The notes under the pieces were generated by a model that ran no database searches, was not told where the DNA came from, and saw only the letters and a list, made by a program, of their open reading frames with translations. Below, in pieces: positions 1 through 9,047 of a stretch of 64,000 nt of DNA. A program made the translations under genes and the position numbers. Source of the DNA: Thauera linaloolentis 47Lol = DSM 12138 (GTDB lineage Bacteria; Pseudomonadota; Gammaproteobacteria; Burkholderiales; Rhodocyclaceae); contig NZ_AMXE01000008.1 of NCBI RefSeq assembly GCF_000310205.1, positions 26,638 through 90,637 of the forward strand. Reading direction: 5' to 3'. Numbering within the stretch: position 1 is the first letter of the stretch; each line of letters begins with the position of its first letter.

Positions 1-114
1 GTGCTGGCGCTGGGCAGTGCCGAGGCCGAACGCTTCTATGCCGATATGGGGACGCTCTACCTCGGGCGCATCGGCGAACTGGCGGCGGCGGCGCTGTCCA
101 CCTCCCGCGCTTGA
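1..114 (+). CDS. DUF484 family protein, C-terminal end (partial)
   Basis: An open frame enters from the window edge and ends at TGA 112-114. The last 37 residues read like the C-terminus of DUF484 proteins, with an LALGS start to the segment and a later FYADMGTLYL-like stretch. DUF484 proteins are GAF-like proteins of unknown role that sit directly upstream of xerC in many beta- and gammaproteobacteria. The stop lies one base before the xerC ATG, so the two are probably co-transcribed. The 5' part is outside the window. Confidence 0.75.
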   Translation: MLALGSAEAERFYADMGTLYLGRIGELAAAALSTSRA

Positions 115-115
115 G

Positions 116-1057
116 ATGAATGCGGCTCGGGGCGTGAAGCCGGCGGCTGTGCCCGACCCCGAGGCGGCAGCGGTCCCCTTGCCGCCCGAGGCCGAAGCCT
201 GGCTGGGCTGGCTCGCCAGCCAGCGCCGCGCCGCAGGGCTGACCCTGCAGGCTTACCGCCGCGACCTCCAGGCCCTGCTGCGCCTCGCCGACGGCCGAGG
301 GCTCGCGACGCTGGCGCCGCACGACATCCGCCGCTTTGTCGGGCGCCTGCACGGGGAAGGCTTGTCCGGGCGCTCGATCGCGCGCCACCTCAGCGCCTGG
401 CGGGGGTTCTACCGCTGGCTGGTGCGCCACCAGGGCCTGGCGGCCAATCCGGTGGATGGCATCCGGGCGCCGAAGTCGGCCGTCACGCTGCCACGCGCGC
501 TGTCGCCCGACCAGGCGCAGGCCCTGCTCGAGGGCGAGGCCGAAGGGCTGCTCGAAATGCGCGATCTGGCGATGTTCGAGCTGTTTTATTCGTCGGGCCT
601 GCGCCTTGCCGAGCTGGCCGCGCTCGATGTCGGTGGCGGCCTCGATCTGGCCGAGGCGATGGTGACGGTGACCGGCAAGCGCCAGCGCCAGCGCAGCGTA
701 CCGGTGGGCGGCAAGGCGCTGGATGCCCTGCGTGCATGGCTGGCGGCGCGGGAGCAGATGGCGCCGGCGGATGAACGCGCCGTTTTCGTGTCGCGCACGG
801 GCACGCGCCTGTCGCCGGCCGGAATCCGCAGCCGGCTCGCGCTCCGCGCCAGGCAGATCGGCCTTGGCGTCCATGTCCACCCGCACATGCTGCGGCACAG
901 CTTTGCCAGCCATCTGCTGCAATCGAGCGGCGATCTGCGCGCCGTTCAGGAATTGCTCGGGCATGCCAGCATCCGCAGTACGCAGGTCTATACACACCTC
1001 GATTTCCAGCACCTTTCGCAGGTCTACGACAAGACCCACCCGCGCGCGCGCAAGTGA
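116..1057 (+). CDS. xerC: Tyrosine recombinase XerC
   Basis: The 313-residue protein is a site-specific recombinase that, with XerD, resolves chromosome dimers at dif during division. The N-terminal SAM-like core-binding domain spans about residues 24-110 and the catalytic domain about 128-305. The full active-site set is visible: Arg163 (SGLRLAEL), Lys188 (TGKRQ), His257 and Arg260 (HMLRH), His283 (LGHAS) and nucleophile Tyr292 (VYTHLD). ATG 116 was chosen over an upstream in-frame start because it follows the DUF484 stop at once and gives the normal family length. A hairpin terminator follows at 1077. Confidence 0.95.
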   Translation: MNAARGVKPAAVPDPEAAAVPLPPEAEAWLGWLASQRRAAGLTLQAYRRDLQALLRLADGRGLATLAPHDIRRFVGRLHGEGLSGRSIARHLSAWRGFYRWLVRHQGLAANPVDGIRAPKSAVTLPRALSPDQAQALLEGEAEGLLEMRDLAMFELFYSSGLRLAELAALDVGGGLDLAEAMVTVTGKRQRQRSVPVGGKALDALRAWLAAREQMAPADERAVFVSRTGTRLSPAGIRSRLALRARQIGLGVHVHPHMLRHSFASHLLQSSGDLRAVQELLGHASIRSTQVYTHLDFQHLSQVYDKTHPRARK

Positions 1058-1076
1058 ATGTCAATTGCCGCGATTT

Positions 1077-1096
1077 TGCCCACATTGGGCATTTTT
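1077..1096 (+). terminator. Rho-independent terminator after xerC
   Basis: A six-base-pair stem, TGCCCA / TGGGCA (1077-1082 with 1086-1091), with a CAT loop is followed directly by five T residues. It lies 20 bases after the xerC stop and faces the right way to end the DUF484-xerC transcript. Confidence 0.7.
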
Positions 1097-1149
1097 GCGT
1101 ATGTTGCCGGTAAAGCGCTGAGTTATGCTCCGCGTGTTGTATGACGTTC

Positions 1150-1186
1150 ATGGATATTCAATTCATGAATATTCACTATAAGAATA
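1150..1186 (+). promoter_or_regulatory. Palindromic AT-rich operator/promoter candidate
   Basis: Upstream of the winged-helix gene lie two near-identical 11-base units, ATGGATATTCA (1150-1160) and ATGAATATTCA (1165-1175), spaced 15 bases apart. The second contains the perfect palindrome TGAATATTCA and overlaps another, ATTCATGAAT (1161-1170). A -10-like TATAAG sits at 1178. Such a site could bind a dimeric regulator, perhaps the protein encoded just downstream. That role is inference. Confidence 0.4.
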
Positions 1187-1228
1187 GTGCACGGCCAACC
1201 CGGAGAGGATGGCCGGCTCCGGGAAGTC

Positions 1229-1777
1229 ATGTCAAATAAAGCCAGCCCCAAGGCGGTATCCAGCAGGGAGGGTGCAGTCGAGGGTGGGAAGCGGACTTCG
1301 GCGTCTTCCCATTGCGCAACGCGCGCGGTCGCGCTGCTGCTCGTCCGTCACCAGATCCGCAATTTGCGCCGCTGGTTCGAAGAGTTCGATCGCGACATCC
1401 TGTTGCCGATCCTGCTTGGCGAAATCGCGCTGCACAACATCGGTGTATTCGAGAACGGCAATACGCCGGCCGCCGTCGCGGACATGCCGTCCGGCCGGAC
1501 GCCTATCTCGGCCGACATGTCGATGCCCGAAACCTGTAGCCTTCGTCCATGCAACGCCTATTCCATCGCGGCAGCCACCGATCTGCCGCGCGAAACCGTA
1601 AGGCGCAAGATCGCCCGCCTGGTCGAGCTGGGGTGGGTGACACGCCGTGACAACGGCCATCTGTTCGTCACCGAGGCCGCGATCGAGCATTTCGGCTCGG
1701 TGCTGAGTTCGCGCGAGCTGACCGAATTGATCGACGCCGCCGACCGCGCCCGCAAGCTGATGCCCGAATACGGCTGA
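1229..1777 (+). CDS. Winged-helix (MarR-like) DNA-binding protein
   Basis: The 182-residue protein has a low-complexity N-terminus, a helical middle (about 30-75) and a C-terminal winged helix. The segment around residues 112-160 shows an ArsR/MarR-like helix-turn-helix (AAATDLPRETVRRKIARLVE) followed by a wing (RRDNGHLFVTE). It is probably a transcription regulator, but no ligand or target is recognisable. The gene stands alone, preceded by palindromic sequence at 1150-1175 that may be its own operator. ATG 1229 is assigned because the frame upstream of it has no protein-like character. The ribosome site is weak. Confidence 0.6.
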   Translation: MSNKASPKAVSSREGAVEGGKRTSASSHCATRAVALLLVRHQIRNLRRWFEEFDRDILLPILLGEIALHNIGVFENGNTPAAVADMPSGRTPISADMSMPETCSLRPCNAYSIAAATDLPRETVRRKIARLVELGWVTRRDNGHLFVTEAAIEHFGSVLSSRELTELIDAADRARKLMPEYG

Positions 1778-1791
1778 ATCCGGGCACGTGC

Positions 1792-2166
1792 TCAGGGGGC
1801 TGGAGAGGCCTGGGGGAGCGCGGCGGCCGATGGTGGCGCGCGATATTCCGGATTCGCACCCGGCTCGGCCTGCCACAGGGCGCCGCCGAGCAGCGCCAGC
1901 GCCAGCAGCAGGATGGCGGAATAGCGGCGCTGGCCGGCCGTGTCGGGCAGCCTGCGCTCCGCGCTGTAATACATCGCCCGCAGGTACTGCCCGCCCGCCG
2001 CGGCGAGTGCCAGCAGGCCGGCGCCCAGCAGGCGTGAGGATGCCGCGTCGAACTGCAGGCCGATGGCGGGATCGCGGCCGGGCATGAAGAAGGCCGGCGC
2101 CTGTGTCAGCAGAAACAGCCCGCCGAGCACGCACAGCATGAACATCACCGTCTGCAGCGAGCGCAT
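1792..2166 (-). CDS. Small membrane protein downstream of ruvB
   Basis: This 124-residue protein has three apparent membrane segments: about residues 5-25, 45-62 and 82-98. The tail is rich in Pro and Ala. It begins 12 bases after the ruvB stop on the same strand, so it probably shares the ruvAB transcript. No family is recognised. The arrangement resembles small YidH/DUF-type inner-membrane proteins, but no diagnostic motif is visible. Confidence 0.55.
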   Translation of the reverse strand: MRSLQTVMFMLCVLGGLFLLTQAPAFFMPGRDPAIGLQFDAASSRLLGAGLLALAAAGGQYLRAMYYSAERRLPDTAGQRRYSAILLLALALLGGALWQAEPGANPEYRAPPSAAALPQASPAP

Positions 2167-2178
2167 CCGGGGCCGTGC

Positions 2179-3234
<1,056 letters not shown>

Positions 3235-3243
3235 GGCGGCAGT

Positions 3244-3843
3244 TTAGCCCCTGGACAGCAGTTTCAGTGCCTGGCGGATGCCCTCGGACACGCTGGCGCC
3301 TTCGTCCAGGCCCTTCATCGCGCCCAGCGCCTCGCGCTCGTTGTAGCCCAGCGCCAGCAGCGCGTTGAGGATGTCGCTGCGGGTGTCGGGCACCGCGCCG
3401 GGCGCGGCGGCGAGGCGGGTGCCGGCCATGCTCGGCAGCGCCTTGCCGAGCTTGTCGCGCAGTTCCAGCAGCAGGCGCTCGGCGGTCTTCTTGCCGATGC
3501 CGGGAATCTTCACCAGCCGGCCGGCCTCCTGCAGCGCGACTGCCTGCGCGAGGTCGTTGACCGACAGCCCCGACAGCACCGCCAGTGCCATGCGCGCGCC
3601 GACGCCCGATACCTTCAGCAACTGGCGGAAGGCGGCGCGTTCCTCGTCGGTGGCGAAGCCGAACAGGAAGTGGCCGTCCTCGCGCACCACGTGGTGCGTG
3701 TAGAGGCTGAGCTGGGCGCCGGTGGCCGGCAGGCCGTAGAAGGTGCTCATCGGCACGTCGACCTCGTAGCCGACGCCATGCACGTCGACGAGGATCTGGG
3801 GCGGGTTCTTTTCGAGCAGGGTGCCGGTGAGGCGTCCGATCAT
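3244..3843 (-). CDS. ruvA: Holliday junction DNA helicase subunit RuvA
   Basis: The 199-residue protein binds the four-way junction as a tetramer and loads RuvB. It starts with the canonical MIGRLTG of the OB-fold domain. Two helix-hairpin-helix motifs ([13 protein letters not shown] and [13 protein letters not shown]) form domain II. Domain III, which contacts RuvB, occupies roughly residues 150-199. The start codon and leader lie inside a roughly 120-bp sequence that recurs upstream of the diguanylate cyclase gene at 5560. This suggests ruvA was separated from its original upstream neighbour by an insertion. Confidence 0.97.
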   Translation of the reverse strand: MIGRLTGTLLEKNPPQILVDVHGVGYEVDVPMSTFYGLPATGAQLSLYTHHVVREDGHFLFGFATDEERAAFRQLLKVSGVGARMALAVLSGLSVNDLAQAVALQEAGRLVKIPGIGKKTAERLLLELRDKLGKALPSMAGTRLAAAPGAVPDTRSDILNALLALGYNEREALGAMKGLDEGASVSEGIRQALKLLSRG

Positions 3844-3950
3844 GATCGTGGTTCCAGACTGGGCGGAAGGAAGCAGGTGAGGACGCGCAAGTCTAGCAGC
3901 GGCGCCCGCGGATTCCCGGTTTCATGGGTGGAAATCCATACAGTCCGGCG
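3829..3950. repeat. Direct repeat copy A: ruvA start and leader
   Basis: This stretch covers the first five codons of ruvA and about 110 bases of its leader. It aligns with 5566-5692. Shared blocks include CGATCATGATCGTG, GGGCGGA, CGCAAGTCTAGCAGC and TTCATGGGTG, in the same order with small indels. The two copies bracket the diguanylate cyclase gene. See copy B and the matching finding. Confidence 0.75.
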
Positions 3951-4018
3951 TGAGGGGTGTGAAAACCGTGGTTGGTCCCCTCTCCCGCCATTTGAAAAGC
4001 GCTTGAACCGGACGCTTC

Positions 4019-5560
4019 CTACCCAGCCTGTTGTGCCCGCCGCGCCTGCTTGTCGGCATACATCAGGCGATCGGCATCCTTGAGCGCGGTTTGCGGCGAC
4101 GTGACGGATGGATCGAGGGTGACGATGCCAAAGCTCGCACCTAGATAGTCGAAGCTGCATTCGTCAAAGGCATAGGTGCCGGTCAGCAGCGGCGCCAGTC
4201 GGTCGCGCATCGCATCGACCGCCGCATCCGGGTCATCGGCCTGGGGCTCGGCCACCAGCCCGATCACGACGAATTCGTCGCCGCCCAGGCGGCCCAGCAT
4301 GTCGCCCGCCCGCAGGCCGGCCGACATGCGACGGCCCGCCTCGATCAGGAATTCGTCGCCGACCTCATGGCCGTAGGTGTCGTTGATCGCCTTGAATCCA
4401 TCCAGGTCGATGAACGCCACCAGCACCCACTGCCGAGTCCGCTTCGCCAGAGCGAACAGCCGGCTCAGTTCCGTCAGCACCGCGCGTCGATTCGGCAGAC
4501 CGGTCAATGCGTCATGGTTGGCCGCATGCCGTTCATCCTGGCGGCGCCGCATCATCTGCCCGGCCGCGTGGCCGGAGAGCAGGATCACGACCAGACCGAC
4601 CGCTGCCGCCAGCAGCGCCATGCCAAGGTGCTGCTTGCGCATCGGCTGCAGATGGTCGAGCGCAGCCAGCGTGAGCAACTGGTATTGCGTATTGGACAGC
4701 GGCTGGCGTTGCAGCAAATGGGGCTGGCCGTCGATGAGCCAAGGACCGGCCCCATCCGGATCCGCCAGCACGCGGATATCCATGGGTTCGCCCGGACCCT
4801 CGTCTCCGTCCGAAGGCCATACGGCGCCTGGCGGCAAAAGTGCCGCCACGTTGCGCAGCATGAAGGGTGGGGACGAGGAGGTGGTCACGCGCCCCTGGCG
4901 GTTCACGATCAGCGTGATGTGCCGGCCCGTCAGGTAGCGCGCCATTTCCGGCGCGTCGAACTTCACCGTGACGGAACCCTGGGGCACGCCGTCGGCGTCT
5001 TCGATGCGGCTGGCGACGAAGTAGGAGGGCGTTCTGTTCAGACGGGCGATACCGAACGAATGGCCGTTGCCGCTTCGCAATGCGTCGATGAGGTAGGGCC
5101 TGCCCGAGTAGATCATGCCCACGATGCTGTCGGGCTCGGCCCAGTTGCTGGCCGTCACGGTGTCGTCCGACAGATTGTTCATGTAGATGCGGGCGTAGCT
5201 CAGATCGCCGGACAGCGCGTTCATGAAATCGCCTACCGTGCGTACCAGTGGATCGCGGGTGAACCGTGCGGCGCGCTGCTGGCGCGTCAGCCCGGCAGCG
5301 TCGGGCGGGTCGGTGCGATACCGGGTGGCGAGCTGGATCACCTGGCCCTGGCGCGCCACCATGTTGGCGACGCTGAGCATCTCGGTGAACAGCCGGTCCA
5401 CGACACGCGCGGTGGTTTCGGCCTCGTATTCGGCGTGGGCCGCCAGATCGCTCAGCTCCGCGGCGACGATCCGCTGCGATGTCCACCACCCCAGGCCAGC
5501 CACCAGGCCCAGCCAGACCACGACCGCGCCCAGTGTCACCGTAGGCGCGATCGGCGGCAT
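4019..5560 (-). CDS. Membrane diguanylate cyclase with periplasmic sensor domain
   Basis: The 513-residue protein has an N-terminal membrane helix (about residues 5-25), a long periplasmic region of Cache-like layout, a second membrane helix near 315-335, and a C-terminal GGDEF domain. The catalytic GGDEF motif at about residue 426 is intact. An RAGD sequence ends five residues before it, matching the RxxD inhibitory I-site, so an active, product-inhibited c-di-GMP synthase is expected. ATG 5560 was preferred because it sits just before the first membrane helix. The gene lies between two copies of the ruvA leader. The sensed signal is unknown. Confidence 0.85.
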   Translation of the reverse strand: MPPIAPTVTLGAVVVWLGLVAGLGWWTSQRIVAAELSDLAAHAEYEAETTARVVDRLFTEMLSVANMVARQGQVIQLATRYRTDPPDAAGLTRQQRAARFTRDPLVRTVGDFMNALSGDLSYARIYMNNLSDDTVTASNWAEPDSIVGMIYSGRPYLIDALRSGNGHSFGIARLNRTPSYFVASRIEDADGVPQGSVTVKFDAPEMARYLTGRHITLIVNRQGRVTTSSSPPFMLRNVAALLPPGAVWPSDGDEGPGEPMDIRVLADPDGAGPWLIDGQPHLLQRQPLSNTQYQLLTLAALDHLQPMRKQHLGMALLAAAVGLVVILLSGHAAGQMMRRRQDERHAANHDALTGLPNRRAVLTELSRLFALAKRTRQWVLVAFIDLDGFKAINDTYGHEVGDEFLIEAGRRMSAGLRAGDMLGRLGGDEFVVIGLVAEPQADDPDAAVDAMRDRLAPLLTGTYAFDECSFDYLGASFGIVTLDPSVTSPQTALKDADRLMYADKQARRAQQAG

Positions 5561-5565
5561 CTGCC

Positions 5566-5692
5566 ATCTCTTGAGCGTTCGATCATGATCGTGTTTCCGG
5601 GCGGAGTGCGTGGGATGCGCAAGTCTAGCAGCGCGCCTGCCGAAGCCCGCCTTCATGGGTGAAGACTCATGCAGCCTGGTGTGTAATGTCTG
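5566..5692. repeat. Direct repeat copy B: ruvA-like leader upstream of the diguanylate cyclase
   Basis: This is the second copy of the ruvA leader. On the minus strand it retains ATGATCG-ACGC, matching the first codons of ruvA, then diverges into the diguanylate cyclase leader. Similarity to copy A continues through CGCAAGTCTAGCAGC and TTCATGGGTG. It occupies the intergenic space between the cyclase and the transporter gene on the opposite strand and may carry the promoter for the cyclase. Confidence 0.75.
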
Positions 5693-5839
5693 GCATCCTC
5701 GCGGGGTTTTCTTCTGCCGGCCACTGCGCTCGGGCTAGAATCTGGCCCGTTCGCGCGATTGCGCCCCGCTTGCACCGGCTTTTTCCGCGCAGGCTTGGCG
5801 CCGTGCCCGCCCTGTCGAAAAAATCGAGGAGACTCCCGC

Positions 5840-7000
5840 ATGCCGCAGATGAAGTTTCTGGCCGCCGCCCTGGCGCTGTGTGCCGCCGCCGCCGGCCACG
5901 CCGCCGACATCAAGGTCGGCATCGCGCTGGACATTTCCGGCCCGTTCTCGGCGCTGGGCGCAGAGGCGCGCGACGGTTTCGAACTGGCGATCGAGAAGCT
6001 GGGCGGCAAACTCGGCGGCCAGCCGGCGGAGTTCCTGCGCACCGACTTCGGCGGCAGCCCCGAGCAGGCGAACCAGCTTGTCGCCCGCTACCTGCAGCGC
6101 GACAAGATCGACTTCTTCACCGGCCCGATCGGCTCGAACGCCGCGCTTGCGGTCGGCCCCGCCCTGTTCGCCGCCAAGGTGCCCTATCTGTCGAGCAATC
6201 CCGGTCCCAGCGCGTATGCCGGCGACAAGTGCAATCCGTACTTCTTCGCCCAGTACCAGAACGACACCTACGACGAGGCCGCCGGCAAGGTCGCCAACGA
6301 AAAGGGCTACGAGAACGTGGTGCTGATCGCGCCCAACTACCCGGCGGGCAAGGACCACCTCAACGGCTTCAAGCGCCTGTACGAGGGCGCGGTCAAGGAT
6401 GAGATCTACACCCGCCTCGGCCAGATCGACTATGCCGCCGAGATCGCGCAGATCCGCGCCGCCAAGCCGGATGCGGTGTTCTTCTTCCTGCCCGGCGCGA
6501 TGGGCATCAACTTCGTCAAGCAGTTCGTCGGCGGCGGCCTGAAGGACGTGCCGCTGATCGCGCCGGGCTTCTCGGCCGACGAGGACGTGATCCAGGCCGT
6601 GGGCGAGCCGATGATCGGCCTGCTCAACACCGCGCACTGGACGCACGACCTGCCGGGCGAGGCCAATGCCGCGTTCGTCGCCGCCTTCCGCAAGAAATAC
6701 GACGGCCGCTATCCCTCGGTGTATGCGGCGATGGCCTACGACACGCTGATGGCGATGGATGCCGCGGTGCGCGACGCCGGCGGCAAGGCCGATGACCGCG
6801 AGGCGCTGCTGAAGGCGCTGAAGAAGCCGAGCTTCAAGTCGGTGCGCGGCGACTTCGCCTATGGCGCCAACAACTACCCGGTGCAGAACTACTACCTGCG
6901 CGAAGTCGGCAAGGACGCCGACGGCCGGCTGACCAACAAGCTGGTCGGCACCACGCTGGAGAAGCACCAGGACGCCTACGTCGGCGCCTGCAAAATGTAA
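5840..7000 (+). CDS. Branched-chain amino acid-type ABC transporter substrate-binding protein
   Basis: The 386-residue periplasmic protein has a signal peptide (MPQMKFLAAALALCAAAAG, cleavage after HA before ADIKVG). It has the type I periplasmic-binding fold of the LivJ/LivK family. Typical features are the start IKVGIALDISGPFSALG, the middle FFFLPGAMGINFVKQF and a late YAAMAYDTLMAMDAA. GAGGA at 5826-5830 supports ATG 5840. Genes for two permeases and two ATPases follow in order, so this is the recognition subunit of a complete importer. In this family, substrates range from branched-chain amino acids to aromatic acids, amides and urea. The ligand cannot be read from sequence. Confidence 0.88.
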   Translation: MPQMKFLAAALALCAAAAGHAADIKVGIALDISGPFSALGAEARDGFELAIEKLGGKLGGQPAEFLRTDFGGSPEQANQLVARYLQRDKIDFFTGPIGSNAALAVGPALFAAKVPYLSSNPGPSAYAGDKCNPYFFAQYQNDTYDEAAGKVANEKGYENVVLIAPNYPAGKDHLNGFKRLYEGAVKDEIYTRLGQIDYAAEIAQIRAAKPDAVFFFLPGAMGINFVKQFVGGGLKDVPLIAPGFSADEDVIQAVGEPMIGLLNTAHWTHDLPGEANAAFVAAFRKKYDGRYPSVYAAMAYDTLMAMDAAVRDAGGKADDREALLKALKKPSFKSVRGDFAYGANNYPVQNYYLREVGKDADGRLTNKLVGTTLEKHQDAYVGACKM

Positions 7001-7040
7001 ATTTCGCCTTCCCGCCTTCGGACCTGCGCGCAGGGGGCCT

Positions 7041-7063
7041 GCGGCACCGCCCCGGCGTGCCGC
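7041..7063 (+). other. Intercistronic hairpin between binding protein and permease
   Basis: A seven-base-pair perfect stem, GCGGCAC / GTGCCGC, with a nine-base loop lies 41 bases after the binding-protein stop. It has no T tract. Hairpins here often stabilise the binding-protein message and lower expression of the following permeases. That function is inferred. Confidence 0.4.
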
Positions 7064-7085
7064 GGCACGTACTTCCTCATCACCG

Positions 7086-8006
7086 ATGGATGCCATCTTC
7101 GTTTTCGAGCAGTTGCTCAATGGCTTGGGCTACGGCCTGATGCTGTTCCTGATCGCCGCCGGTCTGACGCTGGTGTTCGGCATCATGGACACGATGAACC
7201 TCGCCCACGGTTCGCTGTACATGGTCGGCGCCTATGTCGCTGCGCGCGTGCACGAGGCCAGCGGCATGTTCGCGCTCGCGGTGCTGGCCGCGGTGTGCGT
7301 CACCGTGGCGGTCGCGGCGCTGCTCGAAGTGCTGGTCGTGCGCCGCCTGTACCGGCGCGATCATCTCGTCCAGGTGCTGGCGACCTTCGGCATCATTCTG
7401 ATCGCCGACGACGCGGTGAAGGCGATCTGGGGTGTCGCGCCGCTGATGGCGACGACGCCCGCCGCGCTCGCCGGGCCGGTGCAGCTTGTCGACGGCCTGC
7501 CCTATCCGTCGTATCGCCTGCTGCTGATCGGCGCCGGCCTGCTGGTCGCGCTCGGGCTCTACCTGCTGGTCAACAGGACGCGCATCGGCATGCTGGTGCG
7601 CGCCGGCGCTTCGAACCGCCAGATGGCGGAATTCATGGGCGTGCGCGTCGGCGGCGTGTTCGCCTTCGTGTTCGCGCTCGGTGCCGCGCTGGCGGCCCTG
7701 GCCGGTGCGCTGATGGCGCCGATCAGTTCGGTGCAGATCGGCATGGGCGAGGCGATCCTGATCCCGGCGCTGGTGGTGATCGTCATCGGCGGCATCGGCT
7801 CGATCCGCGGCGCCTTCGTCGCCGCGCTGCTGGTGGGTCTGGTCGACACCGCCGGGCGCGCCTTCCTGCCGCCGGCGCTGCGCGCGGTGCTGCCGCCGTC
7901 GGTGGCGGCGGATCTCGGTCCGGCGCTGGCCGGCATCGCCATGTACGTGCTGATGGCGGCCGTGCTGACGCTGAAACCCGCGGGCCTGTTCCCCGCCCGC
8001 GCCTGA
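7086..8006 (+). CDS. livH: Branched-chain amino acid-type ABC transporter permease (LivH family)
   Basis: The 306-residue inner-membrane protein has about eight hydrophobic segments. It opens with the LivH-type sequence GLGYGLMLFLIAAGLTLVFG followed by MNLAHGSLYMVGAY. The late EAILIPALVVIVIGGIGSIRG block is the EAA-like loop that contacts the ATPase subunits. It is the first permease of the importer and pairs with the LivM-type protein ten bases downstream. The symbol denotes family position, not a proven leucine transporter. Confidence 0.87.
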   Translation: MDAIFVFEQLLNGLGYGLMLFLIAAGLTLVFGIMDTMNLAHGSLYMVGAYVAARVHEASGMFALAVLAAVCVTVAVAALLEVLVVRRLYRRDHLVQVLATFGIILIADDAVKAIWGVAPLMATTPAALAGPVQLVDGLPYPSYRLLLIGAGLLVALGLYLLVNRTRIGMLVRAGASNRQMAEFMGVRVGGVFAFVFALGAALAALAGALMAPISSVQIGMGEAILIPALVVIVIGGIGSIRGAFVAALLVGLVDTAGRAFLPPALRAVLPPSVAADLGPALAGIAMYVLMAAVLTLKPAGLFPARA

Positions 8007-8015
8007 GACGAGCCC

Positions 8016-9047
8016 GTGAGCCATCCTGTTTCCGATCCGCCGCGCCTCTCCGTCTCTGCGGCCGGCGGGCGTCCACGGCAGCCCCTTGCCGTGCGCTTCC
8101 CGGGCTTCGCGCGCCGCCTGCCCTGGCTGGTACTGGCTTCGCTGGCCTTGTTTCCGCTGCTGGCGCCGGCGCTGGGGCTGGAGTACTACGTCGGCTTCGT
8201 GCGCCGTTTGCTGATCGTCGCCATCGCCGCCAGCAGCCTCAACTTCATTCTCGGCTATGGCGGCATGGCCGCGCTCGGCCATGCCGGCTTCATCGGCGTC
8301 GGCGCCTACGCCGTCGTCGCACTGGTCGAGGCGGGCTTTTCTTCGGCCTGGCTGGCCTGGGGCGCGGCGCTGGCCGTCGCCGGCGTGTTTGCCGCGCTCA
8401 TCGGCGCGGTGTCGCTGCGCACGCGCGGGGTGTATTTCATCATGATCACATTGGCTTTCGCGCAGATGCTGTATTACCTGGCGGTGTCGCTGCGCACCTA
8501 TGGCGGCGATGACGGCTATGGGCTGTACACCCCGCTGCGACTGGGCGCCTGGCTGGACGGCGCGCATCCGGACGTCTTCTACTGGGTCGTGCTGGCGATC
8601 GCGGCGCTGGTGTTCGCCGGCTTCAGCCGCGTCGCCCATTCGCGCTACGGCCATGCGCTGCGCGGCATCCGCGACAACGAGACGCGCATGGTCGCGCTCG
8701 GCTATCCGGTGTATCGGCTCAAGCTCGCCGGCTTCGTCGCGGCCGGCGCGGTCGCCGGCCTGGCGGGCGGGCTGCTGGCCAGCCACAACGCCTTCGTCAG
8801 TCCGTCGATGATGCACTGGACGCAATCCGCGCTGCTGCTGGTGATGGTGATGCTCGGCGGTCTGGGCCGGCGTTGGGGGGCGCCGCTGGGCGTGGCGCTG
8901 TGGCTGACGCTGGAAGAGGTGCTGAAGATGCACACCGACTACTGGCACTGGCCGCTCGGCATGTTGCTGCTGCTCGTGGTCTTCCATGCGCCGCAGGGCC
9001 TGGCCGCCTTGTTCGAGCGCCGGGGCGGACAGGAGGGTGTCCGATGA
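8016..9047 (+). CDS. livM: Branched-chain amino acid-type ABC transporter permease (LivM family)
   Basis: The 343-residue second permease subunit starts with GTG 8016, nine bases after the livH stop. Family hallmarks are the segment LNFILGYGGMAALGHAGFIGVGAY and the cytoplasmic loop SRYGHALRGIRDNETRMVALGYPV ahead of a glycine-rich helix. About nine membrane spans are apparent. Its stop overlaps the next ATG (ATGA), indicating translational coupling to the LivG-type ATPase. Confidence 0.87.
   Translation: MSHPVSDPPRLSVSAAGGRPRQPLAVRFPGFARRLPWLVLASLALFPLLAPALGLEYYVGFVRRLLIVAIAASSLNFILGYGGMAALGHAGFIGVGAYAVVALVEAGFSSAWLAWGAALAVAGVFAALIGAVSLRTRGVYFIMITLAFAQMLYYLAVSLRTYGGDDGYGLYTPLRLGAWLDGAHPDVFYWVVLAIAALVFAGFSRVAHSRYGHALRGIRDNETRMVALGYPVYRLKLAGFVAAGAVAGLAGGLLASHNAFVSPSMMHWTQSALLLVMVMLGGLGRRWGAPLGVALWLTLEEVLKMHTDYWHWPLGMLLLLVVFHAPQGLAALFERRGGQEGVR

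Noticed and set aside
7080..8987. A 635-codon minus-strand frame opposite the livH/livM permeases
   Set aside because: The His, Arg and Gln-rich translation is typical of antisense frames of high-GC membrane-protein genes. The permeases explain the region.
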